NCBI GenBank assembly: GCA_038233815.1
Contig: JBBSVE010000066.1
Location: 1 to 16,386, forward strand
DNA: 16,386 bases
Source of the DNA: JBBSVE01 sp038233815
GTDB taxonomy: Bacteria > Pseudomonadota > Alphaproteobacteria > Rhodobacterales > Rhodobacteraceae
Direction of reading: 5' to 3'
Shown: in pieces, positions 6,443 to 14,036 of the stretch
Numbering within the stretch: position 1 is the first letter of the stretch
How the letters are laid out: each line of letters begins with the position of its first letter
The notes under the pieces: model-generated
Seen by the model: the letters and a program-made list of their open reading frames with translations, nothing else
Told to the model about the DNA's origin: nothing
The model's database searches: none
Position numbers and translations under genes: made by a program

Positions 6443-7783
6443 TCACCACCGCCTCTCGAACCGGCGGCGAAGGTAGATCGCCACGCCGTTCATCACCAGA
6501 AGGAAGGCCAGAAGGACAATGATCGCCCCCGAGGCCCGCTCAAAGAACGCAGGGTCCGCGCGCTGCGTCCAGTTGAAGATCTGCACCGGAAGGGCGGTCG
6601 ACGGCTCGCCGAAAAGCCCGTTCTCGGGCGACCAGGCGGCGGGATATTCACGCACGAAGGCGACCATGCCGATAAGCAGCAAGGGCGCCGTCTCCCCCAG
6701 CGCCTGCGCCAGCCCGATGATCGTGCCAGTGAGGATGCCCGGTGCCGCCAGCGGCAGGACATGGTGAAATACCGACTGCATCTTCGAGGCCCCCACCCCG
6801 AGGGCGGCATCGCGGATCGAGGGCGGCACTGCCTTCAGCGCCGCACGGGTGGAGATGATGATCGTGGGCAGCGTCATCAGCGTCAGGACCAGCCCGCCAA
6901 CGATCGGGGCCGAGGCGCGCAGGCCCGCGAAGTTGATGAAGATCGCAAGCCCGAGGATGCCGAACACGATGGAGGGCACGGCGGCGAGGTTCGCGATATT
7001 GACCTCGATCACGTCGGTCCAGCGGTTCTTCGGGGCAAACTCCTCCAGCCAGATCGAGGCCGCGACGCCGATGGGCAGCGCCAGCACGAGGACTACGATC
7101 ATCATGTAGAGCGAGCCGAGTATCGCCACTCCCAGCCCCGCCGCCTCGGGCCGCTGGTCGGAGGCGTCGGGGGCGGTCAGGAAATCGGGGTTGAACGGGG
7201 TCGAAAGGTCGCCTTGCGCCTTCAGAGCATCGGCGAGCTGCAGTTGCGCGGGGCTGATGTTGCTGTCGAGCGCCGCACTTTCAGGGCTGACGCGCCCTTT
7301 GTAGTAGCCGTCGATCCGCCCCGAGGCGAGCACCGTCACGGACACCGTCTGCCCGACCAGTGCGGGATCGGTCAACACCCGGTCGCGCAGTTGCGCCGCC
7401 GCCTCGCGGGAGATGAGGTCGCCCACATCCTTCGGCTTCAGCCCCGCCACGTCAATCCCGTCCCGCGCGATCCGGTCGCGCAACGCCTGCGCCAGAAGTG
7501 GGCCGTATGTCAGCGTCGTGACCTTCTTCATCTGGTCCACATCCCGCGCGCCCTTTGGGTCCAGCTTTGCCGCCGGCAGCGCCACGTCGAGCGTGATGCG
7601 CGTCTGCCTGAAGGCGGAAGTGCCGTTCCCGAGGATCGAGCCCAGCAGGATCACGAGCGCCACCAGCCCGAGCCCGATCGCGCCCAGACCGCAAGCCTGG
7701 AACCGCGCCTCCGACGCGTTGCGCCGTCTGGTGCGGGCATCCCGTTCCAGCAATGAGCCCTTGCGCGGTGGGGCGGGCGTCAT
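6443..7783 (-). CDS. pstA: Phosphate ABC transporter permease PstA (with N-terminal DUF3333 domain)
   Basis: A 446-residue inner-membrane permease subunit, much longer than the roughly 280–300 residues of E. coli PstA. After a basic cytoplasmic tail there is a membrane helix at about 32–52. A soluble, presumably periplasmic segment of about 160 residues (53–215) matches the alphaproteobacterial DUF3333 extension. The MetI-type permease core follows from about 216, with the PstB-contacting EAA loop at about 313–353 (RAALKAVPPSIRDAALGVGA, then LPLAAPGILTG). The start ATG 7783 overlaps the pstC stop by four bases (ATGA, 7783–7780). The same frame stays open far upstream, but that part is only a shadow of pstC. 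The stop falls one base before pstB. Confidence 0.95.
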   Translation of the reverse strand: MTPAPPRKGSLLERDARTRRRNASEARFQACGLGAIGLGLVALVILLGSILGNGTSAFRQTRITLDVALPAAKLDPKGARDVDQMKKVTTLTYGPLLAQALRDRIARDGIDVAGLKPKDVGDLISREAAAQLRDRVLTDPALVGQTVSVTVLASGRIDGYYKGRVSPESAALDSNISPAQLQLADALKAQGDLSTPFNPDFLTAPDASDQRPEAAGLGVAILGSLYMMIVVLVLALPIGVAASIWLEEFAPKNRWTDVIEVNIANLAAVPSIVFGILGLAIFINFAGLRASAPIVGGLVLTLMTLPTIIISTRAALKAVPPSIRDAALGVGASKMQSVFHHVLPLAAPGILTGTIIGLAQALGETAPLLLIGMVAFVREYPAAWSPENGLFGEPSTALPVQIFNWTQRADPAFFERASGAIIVLLAFLLVMNGVAIYLRRRFERRW

Positions 7784-9036
7784 TCGTATTGCTCCCGGTA
7801 TTTGCGCACGATGATGAGCGCCAGCACATTGAGCGCCAGCGTGATGATGAAGAGCGTGAGGCCCAGCGCGAAGGCCACCAGCGTTTCGGGTGCCGCGAAA
7901 TCCGTGTCGCCGGTGAGCTGGCTCACGATCTTGACGGTGACGGTGGTCATCGCCTCCAGCGGATTCACCAGACGCCCCAGACCCTCGTGCATCTGAGCCG
8001 CCGCTGCACCCGCCCCCAGCACCACGATCATCGTCTCGCCGATGGCGCGCGACGCGGCCAGCAGCACCGCCCCCACCACGCCGGGAAGGGCGGCGGGCAG
8101 GACCACCTGTCGGATCGTCTCCGACCGCGTGGCACCCAGTGCGTAGCTGCCGTCGCGCAGCGATTGCGGCACCGCGTTGATGATGTCGTCCGACAGCGAG
8201 GACACGAACGGGATCAGCATGATCCCCATCACCAGCCCCGCCGTCAGCACCGAAGAGCCCGACGTGCCCAGACCCAGCGGCTGGGCCAGCCAGTCGCGCA
8301 GCAGCGGCCCCACGGTGATGAGCGCGAAGAGTCCGTAGACGATGGTGGGGATCCCGGCCAGCACCTCGATCGCGGGCTTGGCGATTCCGCGCATCCGGCG
8401 CCCGGCATATTCCGACAGATAGATGGCGGCGAAGAGGCCCACCGGCACCGCAAAGACCAGTGCGATCAGCGAGATGTAGAGCGTGCCCCAGAGGAGCGGC
8501 AGGATGCCCAGCGCCGAGTTGCCGCGAAAGTCCGGCGACCAGACGGTGCCGAACAGGAACTCCGTCCACGGATATTGGCGAAAGAAACTGACCGTCTCGA
8601 ACAGCATGGAGAGCACGATGGCGAGAGTGGTCAGGATCGCGACCGAGGCGCATCCGATCAGCAGCACCATGATCCAGCGTTCCGACGCCACGCGCGCGCG
8701 GTAGTCAGCGCGCGTGCGGCTCAGCGCCCAGCCGAGGCCCAGCGCCCCCGCGCCGAGCGCCATCCACGACGCGAGGTCGGGGATGTCGTCGGCAAGACCG
8801 CTCCACCACGCAAAGACTTCGGACCGTGCGGCGATCCGGTCCAGCGCCATGGCCGCCCCCAGCACCACCAGCGCGGGGATCAGCGCCGCGAGAGCCGCGT
8901 TCTGGCCGTAGAACCCTGGCAGCGAGGCGAGCCTGCGGGCGTCGCCCCCGGCAAGCCCCAGCGCCCGCGCCTTCGCCGTGACATATCCGGCAAGGGCCAG
9001 ACCCGCGATCAGCGTGAGGAGCATCACTGGTGACAT
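7780..9036 (-). CDS. pstC: Phosphate ABC transporter permease PstC
   Basis: A 418-residue inner-membrane permease pairing with PstA. The C-terminal 290 residues hold the MetI-type core, including the strongly conserved AIEVLAGIPTIVYGLFAL, and the EAA loop SLRDGSYALGATRSETIRQVVLPAALPGVVGA. The N-terminal 130 residues are an alphaproteobacterial-type extension with two or three extra hydrophobic helices and an LASLPGFYG element. The start is ATG 9036, with AAGGGACGG a few bases upstream; a GTG at 9066 is in frame but overlaps the upstream hairpin. It follows pstS after 52 bases and overlaps pstA by four. The role is certain from motifs and operon; the function of the extension is unknown. Confidence 0.95.
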   Translation of the reverse strand: MSPVMLLTLIAGLALAGYVTAKARALGLAGGDARRLASLPGFYGQNAALAALIPALVVLGAAMALDRIAARSEVFAWWSGLADDIPDLASWMALGAGALGLGWALSRTRADYRARVASERWIMVLLIGCASVAILTTLAIVLSMLFETVSFFRQYPWTEFLFGTVWSPDFRGNSALGILPLLWGTLYISLIALVFAVPVGLFAAIYLSEYAGRRMRGIAKPAIEVLAGIPTIVYGLFALITVGPLLRDWLAQPLGLGTSGSSVLTAGLVMGIMLIPFVSSLSDDIINAVPQSLRDGSYALGATRSETIRQVVLPAALPGVVGAVLLAASRAIGETMIVVLGAGAAAAQMHEGLGRLVNPLEAMTTVTVKIVSQLTGDTDFAAPETLVAFALGLTLFIITLALNVLALIIVRKYREQYE

Positions 9037-9057
9037 GAAACCGTCCCTTGCTGGAAA

Positions 9058-9079
9058 GGGCGGCACGGACGCGCCGCCC
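9058..9079 (-). terminator. Hairpin between pstS and pstC (partial terminator or mRNA stabiliser)
   Basis: On the transcribed strand a perfect 7-bp stem GGGCGGC/GCCGCCC with an 8-base loop is followed directly by TTT, ten bases after the pstS stop. GC-rich hairpins after binding-protein genes commonly lower read-through into the permease genes or protect the 3' end of the upstream message. The T-run is only three bases, so full termination is unlikely. Confidence 0.55.
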
Positions 9080-9088
9080 CGTTGGTTG

Positions 9089-10108
9089 TCACTTCGTCAT
9101 CGCGGCGACGTCGGCCTGCGTTTTGGCAAGCTCCGGGTCGGACACGAGCCCGTAGGCCGCGAGCGGTCCGTCCGGCCCCGCGACCTCGTCCGAGACGAAG
9201 AACGCGACATAGTCCTGAAGGCCGGGAATGACGCCGATATGCTGCTCCTTCACGTAAAAGAACAGCGGCCGCGACACGGGGTATTCGCCCGAAGCGATGG
9301 TCTCGGTCGAGGGCAGCACGCCGTTCATCGTGGCGACCTGCAGCTTCGCGGTGTTATTCTCGTAAAACGACAGGCCGAAGACGCCGATCCCGTCCTTGTT
9401 GGAGGCGATGCGCGACAGCGTTTCGGTATAGTCGCCGTCGATATCCACCGACTTGCCATCGGTCCTGAGCTGCGTGCAGGCCTTGGTCGCGGCCGCCGCG
9501 TCGCCCTTCAATGCCATCAGCGCCTCCTCGGCGCCCGCGTCCTTGCAACCCTGCTCGATCACCTTGACCTCGAACACCTCACGCGTGCCGTGCTTGGTGC
9601 CGGGCACGAAGGCGAGGATCGGCTGCTTCGGCAGATCGGGGTTGATCTGGTCCCATGTCGCGTTGGGGTTAGCCACCAGCTTGTCGTCGACCACCAGTTC
9701 GGCGGCGAGGGCGCGATACCACTCCTCCGGCGTGAAGGCGAATGCCGGTCCGGCGATCCCGGAGGCGAACACGATCCCGTCGTAGCCGATACGGACCTCC
9801 TTGATGTCGGTGACGCCGTTCGCCTTGCAGACGGCGATCTCCGTATCCTTGATCGGGCGCGAGGCGTTGGCGATGTCGATCGTGTTCTCGCCCACGCCTT
9901 CGCAGAATTTCTTCAAACCGGCGGAGGAGCCGCCCGATTCGACCACCGGGGTCGGGAAGTCGGTATTCTCACCGAACGCCTCCGCCGCGATGGTGGCGTA
10001 GGGGAGCACGGTGGAGGAGCCCGCCATCTGCACGGTATCGCGGGCGAGGGCCGCGGACCCCGAAAGTGCTGCGATTGCCATGACGGAGGTGAGGAGCGTC
10101 TGGGTCAT
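9089..10108 (-). CDS. pstS: Phosphate-binding periplasmic protein PstS
   Basis: A 339-residue periplasmic solute-binding protein that captures phosphate for PstCAB. A signal peptide is visible at residues 1–22 (hydrophobic stretch, then SAALA before RD). The phosphate-contacting elements are present: AGSSTVLPYA (29–38), ESGGSSAGLKKF (57–68), and NASRPIKDTE (81–90), followed by GYDGIVFA. Four cysteines (C69, C94, C188, C211) could form two disulfides in the periplasm. The segment SRPLFFYVKEQHIG and the overall sequence place it in the larger 'substrate-binding domain' PstS branch (PBP_like_2) rather than with E. coli PstS. ATG 10108 has AGGA seven bases upstream. It is the first gene of the operon and follows the Pho-box array. 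Confidence 0.96.
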   Translation of the reverse strand: MTQTLLTSVMAIAALSGSAALARDTVQMAGSSTVLPYATIAAEAFGENTDFPTPVVESGGSSAGLKKFCEGVGENTIDIANASRPIKDTEIAVCKANGVTDIKEVRIGYDGIVFASGIAGPAFAFTPEEWYRALAAELVVDDKLVANPNATWDQINPDLPKQPILAFVPGTKHGTREVFEVKVIEQGCKDAGAEEALMALKGDAAAATKACTQLRTDGKSVDIDGDYTETLSRIASNKDGIGVFGLSFYENNTAKLQVATMNGVLPSTETIASGEYPVSRPLFFYVKEQHIGVIPGLQDYVAFFVSDEVAGPDGPLAAYGLVSDPELAKTQADVAAMTK

Positions 10109-10168
10109 CTGGGTATCCTGTTCGCTGTCCCGGCCCGAACGCAGGCCTTGGCGCCAGCCCTAGAGGCC

Positions 10169-10212
10169 ACGCATGACGGTCCTGCTACAGTCGTGTAACG
10201 TCTCCATGACAA
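10169..10212 (-). promoter_or_regulatory. Tandem Pho box (four PhoB half-site-like repeats) upstream of pstS
   Basis: Reading towards pstS, heptamers TTGTCAT (10212–10206), ACGTTAC (10201–10195), CTGTAGC (10190–10184) and CCGTCAT (10179–10173) begin exactly 11 bases apart. Each is followed by a four-base spacer. The PhoB consensus half-site is CTGTCA(T/C) in 11-bp direct repeats. The outer two match 6 of 7, the inner two 5 and 4 of 7. TCTAGG at 10164–10159 is a possible weak -10 box. This fits two PhoB dimers bound side by side and PhoB autoregulation of its own operon. Confidence 0.65.
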
Positions 10213-10300
10213 TCGGCGGCGATCACGGCGCCGCGTGCGGGGGTGGAAATGGGGGGCACCTCGCGCCATCTTGCCCTGCAGGACATCAAGGAGACACACG

Positions 10301-10759
10301 ATGACACAGACCGGAACAGGCTGGAACAAATCCGCCGAAGCGATCGCGAACCTCACCCCCGAACAACGCCGTGTCACGCAGAACTCAGGCACCGAACGGC
10401 CCGGCACGGGGGAATATCTGCACACCAAGGACGCGGGCCTCTATGTCGATGTCGTGTCGGGGGAGCCGCTCTTCGCCTCCGCGGACAAATTCGAATCGCA
10501 CTGCGGCTGGCCGTCCTTCACCAAGCCCCTGGTGCACGATCACGTGACCGAGATCCGCGACGCCACGCTCGGGATGGAACGGGTCGAGGTCCGCTCCGCC
10601 CACGGCGACAGCCATCTGGGCCATGTCTTTCCCGATGGCCCGAGGGATCGCGGCGGCCTGCGCTACTGCATCAACTCGGCCTCGCTCCGCTTCGTGCCCA
10701 AGGCGCAGATGGAGGCCGAGGGCTACGGCGATTATGTAGCACAGGTCGAGGGCGACTGA
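10301..10759 (+). CDS. msrB: Peptide-methionine (R)-S-oxide reductase MsrB
   Basis: A 152-residue enzyme that reduces methionine-(R)-sulfoxide in oxidised proteins, normally with thioredoxin as reductant. The SelR domain covers about residues 12–146: CGWPSF (68–73), the metal/substrate core HGDSHLGHVFPDGP (101–114), and the catalytic stretch RYCINSASLRF with C123 as the expected catalytic cysteine. C68 lies 55 residues earlier, the right place for a resolving cysteine. The paired CxxC zinc ligands of other MsrB types are absent (VVSGEPLF stands in their place), so this is the zinc-free type. No signal peptide is present, so it should be cytoplasmic. ATG 10301 has AAGGAG seven bases upstream. 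It is divergent from pstS and is followed 23 bases later by the UDG-like gene. Confidence 0.95.
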   Translation: MTQTGTGWNKSAEAIANLTPEQRRVTQNSGTERPGTGEYLHTKDAGLYVDVVSGEPLFASADKFESHCGWPSFTKPLVHDHVTEIRDATLGMERVEVRSAHGDSHLGHVFPDGPRDRGGLRYCINSASLRFVPKAQMEAEGYGDYVAQVEGD

Positions 10760-10782
10760 TCCCTGTCGTGGGCGTGACGTCG

Positions 10783-11382
10783 ATGGTGGAGGAGGTCCGC
10801 GCCTGCCGGGTCTGCGCGGACCTCCCCATGGGTCCGCGCCCGATCCTTCAGGCCGGTCCCGGCGCGCGGGTCCTGATCGTGGGGCAGGCGCCGGGTCGGC
10901 GGGCGCATCTGGCGGGGCGACCGTTCGAGGACCCGTCTGGCGACCGGCTGCGGGACTGGCTCGGCGTCGACCGGGATACGTTCTATGACCCGGAATCCTT
11001 CGCGCTGATCCCGATGGGATTCTGCTATCCCGGCACCGGGCGCGCCGGCGATATTGCACCGCGTGCGGAATGCGCGCCGCTCTGGCGGGCACGGCTGCTG
11101 GCGGGACTGCCGGATCTGCGGCTCACGCTGCTTTTCGGTCGGTTCGCGATCGGTTGGCATCTGCCGGATGCGCGCCACCTCAGCGTCGCATCCCTCGCGC
11201 GCCAAAGTCACGGGGACGGTCCCGTGCCGTTGCCCCATCCCTCGCCGCGCAACAACCGCTGGCTGCGGACCCATCCGTGGTTCGAGGCGGAGGTGCTGCC
11301 GTCTATCAAAGCCCGCGTGCAGGCGGCGCTCGCGCCCGGCGCGGAGGTTTCGGCTGGACAAGCGGCGGACGCTCACCCGTAA
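10783..11382 (+). CDS. Uracil-DNA glycosylase family protein (family-4-like cysteines, SMUG-like motif)
   Basis: A 199-residue member of the uracil-DNA glycosylase superfamily, presumably acting on damaged bases. The first active-site motif reads GQAPGRRAHLAGRPF (34–48), close to the GEAPG…GRPF of family 4. The second reads HPSPRNNRW (152–160), closer to the HPSPRN of SMUG1. C8 and C11 form CxxC, and C81 and C97 follow with 15 residues between them. That is the spacing of the [4Fe-4S] cysteines of family 4 enzymes, so an iron-sulfur cluster is plausible. The start is uncertain: ATG 10783 is chosen, but GTG 10768 and GTG 10774 are in frame and no strong ribosome site is visible for any of them. 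It lies between msrB and matB on one strand. Superfamily membership is firm; catalytic activity is inference. Confidence 0.82.
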   Translation: MVEEVRACRVCADLPMGPRPILQAGPGARVLIVGQAPGRRAHLAGRPFEDPSGDRLRDWLGVDRDTFYDPESFALIPMGFCYPGTGRAGDIAPRAECAPLWRARLLAGLPDLRLTLLFGRFAIGWHLPDARHLSVASLARQSHGDGPVPLPHPSPRNNRWLRTHPWFEAEVLPSIKARVQAALAPGAEVSAGQAADAHP

Positions 11383-11407
11383 TCGTCACGAAGCGGAGGG
11401 CGATGCC

Positions 11408-12910
11408 ATGGCAGCGGACAACCACCTGATCCACGCGCTGCGCGCGGCCTCGAAGGCGCGCGGGGATGCGCCGTTCGCGACCGACGCGGGCGGGACGGTC
11501 ACGACCCTCGGCGCGTTTTGGGAGGGTGCGGATCGTGCCGCCGCCGCACTGGTTGCGATGGGCGTCGCCCCCGGAGACCGGGTCGCGGTGCTGGCGGAAA
11601 AGTCGGTGGCGGCCCTTCAGGTCTATCTCGGCACGCTGATGGCGGGGGCGGTGCATCTGCCGCTCAACACCGGTTACAGCGTGGCGGAGGTGGGCTACTT
11701 CCTCTCCGACGCGACGCCGAGGGTGCTGATCTGCGATCCCGCGCGGTGCGGCGCGCTGACCGGCGTGGCGGCGGGCTTGGACCGGGTGCTGACCCTTGAC
11801 GCGGATGGCGGGGGAAGCTTTGCCGATGCGGTGCGGCAGGCGGAGCCGATTGCGGCTGCGGTGCCGCGGGGGTCGGACGACATCGCGGCGTTCCTCTATA
11901 CCTCCGGCACCACGGGGCGCTCCAAGGGCGCGATGCTGACGCATGGGAACCTCGTCTCCAACGCGCGGGCACTCCGCGACCTCTGGGCGTTCACCGAGCA
12001 TGACGTGCTGATCCATGCGCTGCCGATCTTTCACACGCACGGGCTGTTTGTCGCGGTCAATGTGACGCTGGTGGCGGGGGGCGCGCTGCTTCTGCACCGC
12101 CAGTTCGACGCAGCGGCGGTGCTGGCCGATTTCCCCCGCGCGACGAGCCTGATGGGTGTGCCGACGGTCTACACGCGGTTGCTGGCCGAACCCGCGCTGA
12201 CGCGGGCGGTGGCGGGTCCGATGCGGCTCTTCGTTTCCGGCTCCGCGCCGATGCTCACGGACACGCATCTGAAATGGCAGGCGCGGACCGGGCACACGAT
12301 CCTCGAACGCTACGGGATGACCGAGACGACGATGATCACCTCCAACCCCTATGACGGCGTGCGCAAGCCCGGCACGGTCGGCCTGCCGCTGCCGGGGGTG
12401 GAGGTCCGGGTGACCGGGCCCGAGGGCGCCATCCTGTCACCGGGTCAGGTTGGCGGGGTGGAGATGCGCGGCCCGAACCTCTTTGCCGGCTACTGGAACA
12501 TGCCCGAAAAGACGGCCGAGGACATGCGCCCCGACGGCTGGTTCCGAACCGGCGATCTGGGAGAGATCGATGCCGAAGGCTATCTCACCATCGTGGGGCG
12601 ATCAAAGGACGTCGTGATCTCCGGCGGGTTCAACATCTACCCGCGCGAGATCGAGTTGTTGGTCGATGCCATTGACGGCGTCGCCGAAAGTGCGGCCTTC
12701 GGCGTCCCCGACCCCGACCTGGGCGAGCGCGTCGTCCTCGCGGTCGTGCGCGAGGCGGGGTCCACGGTGACAACCGCACAGATCATGGAGGCATCATCGG
12801 CCGCGCTCGCCCGTTACAAGCAGATCCGCGCGGTGCATTTGATGGACGCGCTGCCGCGCAACACGATGGGCAAGGTGCAAAAGGCAGAGCTGAGGCGGAT
12901 GTTCGGGTGA
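11408..12910 (+). CDS. matB: Malonyl-CoA synthetase (malonate–CoA ligase) MatB
   Basis: A 500-residue ANL-superfamily ligase that makes malonyl-CoA from malonate, CoA and ATP through an acyl-adenylate. Motifs in order: P-loop YTSGTTGRSKG (164–174), ALPIFHTHGLF (204–213), the A5 motif ERYGMTET (300–307), GWFRTGDLGEID, the hinge region GRSKDVVISGGFNIYPREIE, and the catalytic lysine K489 in PRNTMGKVQKAE. Length and motif positions match characterised rhizobial and Rhodopseudomonas MatB (about 503 residues, catalytic K488). ATG 11408 has GGAGGG seven bases upstream. The usual partners, malonyl-CoA decarboxylase (matA) and a malonate transporter, are not nearby. A closely related acyl-CoA synthetase of other specificity is possible, but the motif match favours MatB. 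Confidence 0.85.
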   Translation: MAADNHLIHALRAASKARGDAPFATDAGGTVTTLGAFWEGADRAAAALVAMGVAPGDRVAVLAEKSVAALQVYLGTLMAGAVHLPLNTGYSVAEVGYFLSDATPRVLICDPARCGALTGVAAGLDRVLTLDADGGGSFADAVRQAEPIAAAVPRGSDDIAAFLYTSGTTGRSKGAMLTHGNLVSNARALRDLWAFTEHDVLIHALPIFHTHGLFVAVNVTLVAGGALLLHRQFDAAAVLADFPRATSLMGVPTVYTRLLAEPALTRAVAGPMRLFVSGSAPMLTDTHLKWQARTGHTILERYGMTETTMITSNPYDGVRKPGTVGLPLPGVEVRVTGPEGAILSPGQVGGVEMRGPNLFAGYWNMPEKTAEDMRPDGWFRTGDLGEIDAEGYLTIVGRSKDVVISGGFNIYPREIELLVDAIDGVAESAAFGVPDPDLGERVVLAVVREAGSTVTTAQIMEASSAALARYKQIRAVHLMDALPRNTMGKVQKAELRRMFG

Positions 12911-12966
12911 GCCAGGTTCCGGGCCTTTCACGGACCGACAGATTGCAATGGCGCGCTTGGTAGAAC

Positions 12967-13011
12967 GGTCCGGCCCCTCTCTGCGCCAGATCGGGCAAGG
13001 CGGCCCGGACC
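12967..13011. terminator. Possible bidirectional terminator/hairpin between matB and pdxY
   Basis: Two convergent genes end at 12910 and 13012. In between, GGTCCGG (12967–12973) pairs with CCGGACC (13005–13011), and inside it CGCC (12984–12987) pairs with GGCG (12999–13002), giving a branched hairpin that abuts the pdxY stop. No T-run follows on either strand, so this would be a weak intrinsic terminator or a transcript-end structure. The rest of the 101-base gap shows nothing recognisable. Confidence 0.35.
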
Positions 13012-13869
13012 TCAGGTCGCTGTCGGCTGGTAGCGAGCGAGGAGCGCGTGCCGGAACTCCGGCGCGTTGAGCATGACCTCGCTTGCGCCGAAGGCCTCGG
13101 CGCGCTGCATGGCGATGGCGGTCAGGTGCTGGGCGCTCTCCACCGCCGCGGCGAGGGTCATGCCGGTGCCCAGCCCGGCGACGACCAGCCCCGAAAAAAG
13201 ATCGCCGGTGCCCGACAGCGCGAAGGGCAGGCGTTGCGTGGCATGGCGGGTGACGCTCTGCGGGCCGAGGATCAGGCTCTCGATCTCCCCCTCCGGCGTG
13301 TCCGAGAGGGTGCAGCCGGTGACGATCAGGTGCGCGTCGCCCTTGAGAGAAAGGCGGTCCCGGGCCATGCCCATATCCGCCATCGTGCGGCCGTCGCGCC
13401 CGCTCAGCCACGACAGCTCGAACTGGTTCGGCGTGGCGATGTCGGCCATCGGCAACAGGCGGTCGCGCATCACCGACGCGACCGCCTCGGGCACATAGAG
13501 CCCCGGGCCGGAGTCGCCGATCACCGGATCGCAGAGGTAGACCAGCGCGGGATTGATCGCTTTCGCCCCGACGATGAAATCGGCCACCATCTCCGCCACC
13601 TCGGCCGAGCCCACGTAGCCCGTCACGACGAAGGCCGCGCGTTCCGGCAGCCCCCGCTCTCGCACGCCGAGGAGGAGGTCGGCGAAGAGGTCGCCCGGCA
13701 GCGCCCGGCCGCGCCGGGTCGGATAGCGCGGCGTGTTGGAAAAGAGCACCGTCGGCACCGCCGCCACCTCGAGCCCCACGGCCTGCATCGGAAAGACTGC
13801 GGCCGAGTTGCCGACGTGGCCGAAGACGACCTGGCTCTGGATCGAGATGACGAGGGGCGGTCTTTGCAT
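13012..13869 (-). CDS. pdxY: Pyridoxal kinase PdxY
   Basis: A 285-residue cytoplasmic kinase of the ribokinase fold that phosphorylates pyridoxal to pyridoxal 5'-phosphate in vitamin B6 salvage. Visible are VISIQSQVVFGHVGNSAAVFPMQ at the start (substrate pocket, 7–29), CDPVIGD (ATP/Mg region), TPNQFELSWLSG, and the anion-hole/catalytic motif LSGTGDLFSGL, whose Asp is the expected base. The length is almost the same as E. coli PdxY (287). ATG 13869 has AAAGG six bases upstream; a GTG at 13896 is in frame but less likely. The pocket lid reads SNTPRYPTRRGR instead of the E. coli SNHTQYG form, a difference I believe is common in this group. It is divergent from the antiporter gene across 167 bp. 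Confidence 0.93.
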   Translation of the reverse strand: MQRPPLVISIQSQVVFGHVGNSAAVFPMQAVGLEVAAVPTVLFSNTPRYPTRRGRALPGDLFADLLLGVRERGLPERAAFVVTGYVGSAEVAEMVADFIVGAKAINPALVYLCDPVIGDSGPGLYVPEAVASVMRDRLLPMADIATPNQFELSWLSGRDGRTMADMGMARDRLSLKGDAHLIVTGCTLSDTPEGEIESLILGPQSVTRHATQRLPFALSGTGDLFSGLVVAGLGTGMTLAAAVESAQHLTAIAMQRAEAFGASEVMLNAPEFRHALLARYQPTAT

Positions 13870-13978
13870 CTGGGGCCTTTCCACATCGCCGGACACCGGG
13901 AGCTTCGCCCGAAGCCTAGCCGGTGCGGCGCGGCGTGACCAACGCTATCGGCAAGACCGGCGATGCCGCTTTACAGCG

Positions 13979-13995
13979 GGGGCGGCGCGCGCCCC
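13979..13995 (+). other. GC hairpin in the pdxY–antiporter divergent region
   Basis: GGGGCG (13979–13984) pairs perfectly with CGCCCC (13990–13995) around a 5-base loop, 41 bases before the antiporter start. It would lie in the leader if transcription starts upstream. No convincing -35/-10 pair was found in the 167-bp region, and nothing else in it is recognised. Confidence 0.3.
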
Positions 13996-14036
13996 TATGG
14001 CGCGGACGGTCGTATCGGACGGGGCAGGACGCTGGA

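Noticed and set aside
6440..9033. Long open frames on the plus strand opposite pstA and pstC (over 420 codons each)
   Set aside because: They are antisense to firmly identified permeases, have Arg/His/Gln-rich compositions typical of high-GC shadow frames, and show no family motif.
10237..10256. G-rich stretch in the msrB leader that might form a G-quadruplex
   Set aside because: There are only three clear G-runs, one just two bases long, in a genome with very high GC; not convincing.
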